Shown piece after piece: positions 5,507-7,957 of a stretch of DNA of 7,957 nt. How positions within the stretch are numbered: position 1 is the stretch's first letter; the number at the start of each line of letters is the position of its first letter. The notes under the pieces are model-generated. The model was not told the origin of the DNA and searched no databases. It saw only the letters and a program-made list of their open reading frames with translations. The position numbers and the translations under genes are program-made. Source of the DNA: Planctomycetota bacterium (GTDB taxonomy: Bacteria > Planctomycetota > MHYJ01 > WSZJ01 > JACPWG01). Location of the stretch: NCBI GenBank assembly GCA_016220045.1, contig JACRIP010000375.1, forward strand, positions 1 to 7,957. Reading direction: 5' to 3'.

Positions 5507-6958
5507 GTGCAGCAACAGGAGTATCTCCGGGAGCAGCACTTCCCGCACATCCTCTGTCCCGGCTGCGGGCACGGCATCGTGCTCGGGGCCATCGTGCGGG
5601 CGATCGGCAAGTCGGGCCTGTCGAAAAACGAGATCGTGTTCACCTCCGGCATCGGCTGCGCCTCGCGCACGGCCGGCTACGTGGACTTCCACACCATCCA
5701 CACCACCCACGGCCGGGGCTTGACCTTCGCTACGGGTGTCGCCGTAGCTCGGCCCGAGTTCAAGGTGATCACCGTCATGGGCGACGGCGACGCCACGGCG
5801 ATCGGCGGCAACCACTTCATCCACGCGGCGCGGCGCAACATGAACATCACCGCGATCGTCTTCAACAACAACATCTACGGCATGACCGGCGGGCAGTATT
5901 CGCCGACCACGCCGACCGGAGCGTTCGCGTCAACGGCCCTGTACGGCAACGTGGAGCCGGCCTTCGACGTCGTGGCGCTCTCCGCCGCCGCGGGCGCGTC
6001 GTTCGTGGCGCGCGGGTCGGTAACCGAGCCGGTCAAGCTGGAGCGCATGATCCAGCGCGCGCTCGCGGTCAAGGGCTTCGCGATCGTGGAGGCGATGTCG
6101 ACCTGCCCGACCACCTTCGGCCCGCGGAACATGCTGAAGACGGTCGAGTCGTACATGAACTGGCTCAAGGATCACACCTACGACCGCGGCAAGGAGGCGG
6201 ACCTGGCGCCGGAGGCGCGCGCGGGGAAGTGGCCGCTGGGGATCTTCGTGGACGAGCAGCGGCGGACCTACGTCGAGGCGTACGATGCCGAGGTGGTGCC
6301 GAAGGCGCGCGCGGCGGCGGCCGGGGAGGCGGAAGACGCGATCGGACCGGGGGCGCACGCGATGCCGCCGGGCCGCTGGGAACTGGTGATCGCCGGTCGG
6401 GCGGGGCAGGGGATTCAGCGCCTGGGCGCGCTGCTGGCGGAAGCGGCGATCCGGGACGGCAATCACGCGGCGCAGATCGAGAATTACGGACCGGCGGCGC
6501 GCACGGGGATTTCGCTGACCGAGGTGGTGGCGTCGGGGGAGCCGATCGACTTCCCGCTGGTGGAGACGCCGAACGTGCTGGTGGCGATGACGCAGGAGGC
6601 GCTGTCGGCGCATCGGGGGCGGGTGGCGCGGTCGGCGCGCGCGCTGGTGCTCGCGGACTCGTCGCAGATCCGGGATTTGCCCGAGGACGTGATCGGCGTG
6701 CCGGCGAGCGCGACGGCGCGCGACGAATTCAAGTTGCCGATGGCCTCGAATGTCGTCCTGCTCGGCGCGTTGGCGGCGTTGTCGAAGATCGTGTCGCTGG
6801 AGGCGGCCGAGGCGACGGTGGCGCGGCGGGTGGCGCGGTCGCGCGAGCAGAACCTGGCGGCGCTGCGGCGCGGGTACGAGCTCGGGATGGGCGTGGCGGG
6901 CTTGGCAGGCGGGGTGGGTGGCGTGGCGGGCGGGGTCGGCGCCGGCGGGAAGAGATAG
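5507..6958 (+). CDS. korB: 2-oxoacid (probably 2-oxoglutarate):ferredoxin oxidoreductase, fused beta and gamma subunits
   Basis: From GTG 5507 the product is 483 residues. The beta part (about 1-270) has C17-x2-C20 in CPGCGHG, C51 and C200 (CPTTFG), the four ligands for the catalytic [4Fe-4S] cluster, with the usual 30-residue gap between C20 and C51. The TPP/Mg motif is GDGDATAIGGNHF at 92-104 with N120 to N122 before IYGMTGGQYSPTTP (123-136), closely matching KorB. The gamma part (about 290-457) begins WELVIAGRAGQGIQRLG and contains NYGPAARTGISLTEVV (326-341), typical of the POR/KOR gamma domain that contacts CoA. The linker (about 264-289) is Ala/Glu-rich. The C-terminus (462-481) is a Gly/Ala/Val low-complexity tail. 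The gene lies 21 bp after korA. In many bacteria gamma is fused to the alpha N-terminus; here it is on the beta C-terminus, a less common order. Codon use becomes markedly more G-ending from about 6180 onward, around the linker and gamma part. Confidence 0.9.
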   Translation: MQQQEYLREQHFPHILCPGCGHGIVLGAIVRAIGKSGLSKNEIVFTSGIGCASRTAGYVDFHTIHTTHGRGLTFATGVAVARPEFKVITVMGDGDATAIGGNHFIHAARRNMNITAIVFNNNIYGMTGGQYSPTTPTGAFASTALYGNVEPAFDVVALSAAAGASFVARGSVTEPVKLERMIQRALAVKGFAIVEAMSTCPTTFGPRNMLKTVESYMNWLKDHTYDRGKEADLAPEARAGKWPLGIFVDEQRRTYVEAYDAEVVPKARAAAAGEAEDAIGPGAHAMPPGRWELVIAGRAGQGIQRLGALLAEAAIRDGNHAAQIENYGPAARTGISLTEVVASGEPIDFPLVETPNVLVAMTQEALSAHRGRVARSARALVLADSSQIRDLPEDVIGVPASATARDEFKLPMASNVVLLGALAALSKIVSLEAAEATVARRVARSREQNLAALRRGYELGMGVAGLAGGVGGVAGGVGAGGKR

Positions 6959-6963
6959 CCGCC

Positions 6964-6981
6964 GAACACACGGAACACACC
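6964..6981. repeat. Two tandem copies of a 9-bp unit after korB
   Basis: GAACACACG and GAACACACC sit back to back, 6 bp beyond the korB stop. Short tandem units of this general type are common after genes in GC-rich genomes; no function is evident. Confidence 0.45.
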
Positions 6982-7032
6982 GATCGGCCGCTACGACGCG
7001 GTCTCGGGGGAATCTGGTACCTGGCGAGACGA

Positions 7033-7062
7033 GCGTCCTGCGGACTGGGGGCCGCAGGACGC
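7033..7062. terminator. 11-bp perfect hairpin between convergent korB and the TPR gene
   Basis: GCGTCCTGCGG at 7033-7043 pairs perfectly with CCGCAGGACGC at 7052-7062 around an 8-base loop. It lies 75 bp after the korB stop and 103 bp after the TPR gene stop on the opposite strand, so it may serve both genes. No T-run follows on either strand. The rest of 6959-7164 shows no gene. Confidence 0.55.
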
Positions 7063-7164
7063 GCGCCCTGACCTGGTGAGCGTAGTGTCCCGGCGCTACC
7101 CGACCGCGGGATCGGCTCCTCCGGGGCCTTGTGACAGGGCGCCGAGCGACTCATCACCGGTGAC

Positions 7165-7957
7165 CTACGGCGATGCCGGTGGACTTGGAGTATGCCGCAG
7201 GCGGTCGTGGGCAGTAGCCCTGCCAGATCGGGCCAGCCGCGCATTCAAGTATGCCTGGGCCCGCTCGAATGCCTTTGGTCCAGCCGCGCCCAAGGAAGCT
7301 ACCAGAGAACCCAGTCTCTGTTCCGCTGCGGCATCTTGCCGAAGATGCGCCTCGGCGACCAATCCCGCCAGGTTGAGGGCTTGGCCCATCAGCTCTCGAG
7401 CTTCCCGGGCCGCCGACAGGCCCTGCTCAAAGCACGGCCGCGCAGTCGCGAAGTCTGCTTGCAGCAGGTGGATCACACCCATCGAATACAGCGTAACGCT
7501 CTGCTCACCCTGGTCCCCGGCCTCGCGGACCAGCGCCAAAGCCTGCTGGTAGAGCACCAGCGCCTCGGGCCATTGCTCCTGCGCCGCTCGTACCCTGCCC
7601 ATGGCGTGCAGCGTGACCCCCTGGCCCCGCTTATCTCCGGCTTGGCGGTCCAGCGCCAGTGACTGCTCGTAGAGCGCCAGCGCCTCGGGCCATTGCTCCT
7701 GCGCCGCCCGAAGTCTGCCCATTTCGTGCAGCGTGACCCCCTGCCCCCGCTTGTCCCCGGTCTTCCGTTTTAGCGCCAAGGCCTGCTCGTAGAGCGCCAG
7801 CGCCTCCGGCCATTGCTTCTGCGCCGCGCGAACCCTGCCGATGGCTTGCAGCGTGACGCTCTGCTTTCGCTTGTCTCCCGCCTCGCGCTCCAGAGCCAGG
7901 GCCTGCTCGTAGCGCGCCAGCGCCTCGCGCCATTGCTCCTGCGCCGCCCGAACAGTG
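7165..7957 (-). CDS. Tetratricopeptide-repeat protein (5' partial)
   Basis: The frame is open from the right edge of the window to TAG at 7167-7165, giving 263 visible C-terminal residues; the start lies outside. Four 40-residue units are nearly identical (visible residues 2-41, 42-81, 82-121, 122-161), each like VRAAQEQWPEALALYEQA followed by LAL-x-R-x-x-GDKRGQ-x-VTL-x-x-MGR. A more diverged unit covers 162-201, and a helical end plus a basic, Pro-rich tail covers 202-263. Paired amphipathic helices with W/A-L-Y-A positions mark these as TPRs of the longer type (40-42 residues) seen in kinesin-light-chain-like and NB-ARC/AfsR-like proteins. They form protein-binding superhelices. Any N-terminal kinase, NTPase or DNA-binding domain is missing from view, so the role is unknown. 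An internal TTG at 7779 is not the start, because the repeats continue upstream in frame. It is convergent with korB and probably unrelated to it. Confidence 0.85.
   Translation of the reverse strand, partial: TVRAAQEQWREALARYEQALALEREAGDKRKQSVTLQAIGRVRAAQKQWPEALALYEQALALKRKTGDKRGQGVTLHEMGRLRAAQEQWPEALALYEQSLALDRQAGDKRGQGVTLHAMGRVRAAQEQWPEALVLYQQALALVREAGDQGEQSVTLYSMGVIHLLQADFATARPCFEQGLSAAREARELMGQALNLAGLVAEAHLRQDAAAEQRLGSLVASLGAAGPKAFERAQAYLNARLARSGRATAHDRLRHTPSPPASP
7441..7957 (-). repeat. 120-bp tandem repeat encoding the TPR units
   Basis: Units start at 7561, 7681, 7801 and 7921 with an exact 120-bp period, each opening on the plus strand with a version of CGCCTCGGGCCATTGCTCCT. A diverged unit lies at 7441-7560. 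The near identity of the DNA between units, not only of the protein, points to recent duplication or gene conversion. The array runs past the window edge. Confidence 0.9.

Noticed and set aside
3215..5824. An 869-residue open frame on the minus strand running through korA and the divergent region into the PII-like gene
   Set aside because: Only its last 108 residues look like a protein family. Upstream it is antisense to korA and korB with an Arg/Gly/His-rich composition typical of GC-rich shadow frames, and a strong ribosome binding site marks ATG 3541 as the true start.
4237..7071. A 944-residue plus-strand frame overlapping korA and korB
   Set aside because: It is an Arg/Gly/Ala-rich shadow in another frame. 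The two kor frames carry clear catalytic motifs throughout.
1..7957. tRNA, rRNA or insertion sequence
   Set aside because: No TpsiC-like GGTTCGAATC element, no rRNA segment and no transposase were recognised on either strand.

Overview
The window is a GC-rich (by eye roughly 70%) bacterial chromosome segment. Third codon positions are almost always G or C, and several genes use GTG starts with strong AGGAGG-type ribosome binding sites. Ferredoxin-dependent enzymes together with FG-GAP and TPR proteins suggest a high-GC, at least facultatively anaerobic bacterium, possibly from a little-cultured phylum such as an Acidobacteriota- or Eisenbacteria-like lineage. The phylum cannot be fixed from sequence alone.

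Layout. At the left edge is the 3' end of a plus-strand FG-GAP/VCBS-repeat protein (1-128). A short orphan C-terminal remnant (188-376) follows, then about 260 bp without a gene that contains a strong hairpin. The minus strand (637-3541) carries three genes, read right to left: a short PII-like signalling protein (3541-3215), the small subunit of a ferredoxin:NADP+ oxidoreductase (NfnA/SudB type, 2914-2051), and the overlapping large subunit (NfnB/SudA/GltA type, 2058-637). A 13-bp hairpin and a phased 7-bp G-tract repeat lie between the PII-like gene and the nfn pair. A divergent 570-bp non-coding region (3542-4111) follows. The plus strand then carries a two-gene 2-oxoacid (probably 2-oxoglutarate):ferredoxin oxidoreductase. 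Its first gene fuses a 2x[4Fe-4S] ferredoxin (delta) to alpha; its second fuses beta to gamma. A strong hairpin separates this from a convergent minus-strand TPR protein whose N-terminus lies beyond the right edge.

How the genes fit together (inference). The oxidoreductase converts a 2-oxoacid plus CoA to acyl-CoA and reduces ferredoxin, or runs in reverse. Nfn exchanges electrons between ferredoxin, NADH and NADPH. The PII-like protein sits between them and is in the right place to sense energy charge or 2-oxoglutarate. The unit would be a compact 2-oxoglutarate/ferredoxin/NADPH redox module. Its most unusual parts are the PII-like protein, which has a shortened T-loop with no tyrosine and altered ligand positions, and the delta-alpha / beta-gamma gene fusion pattern.
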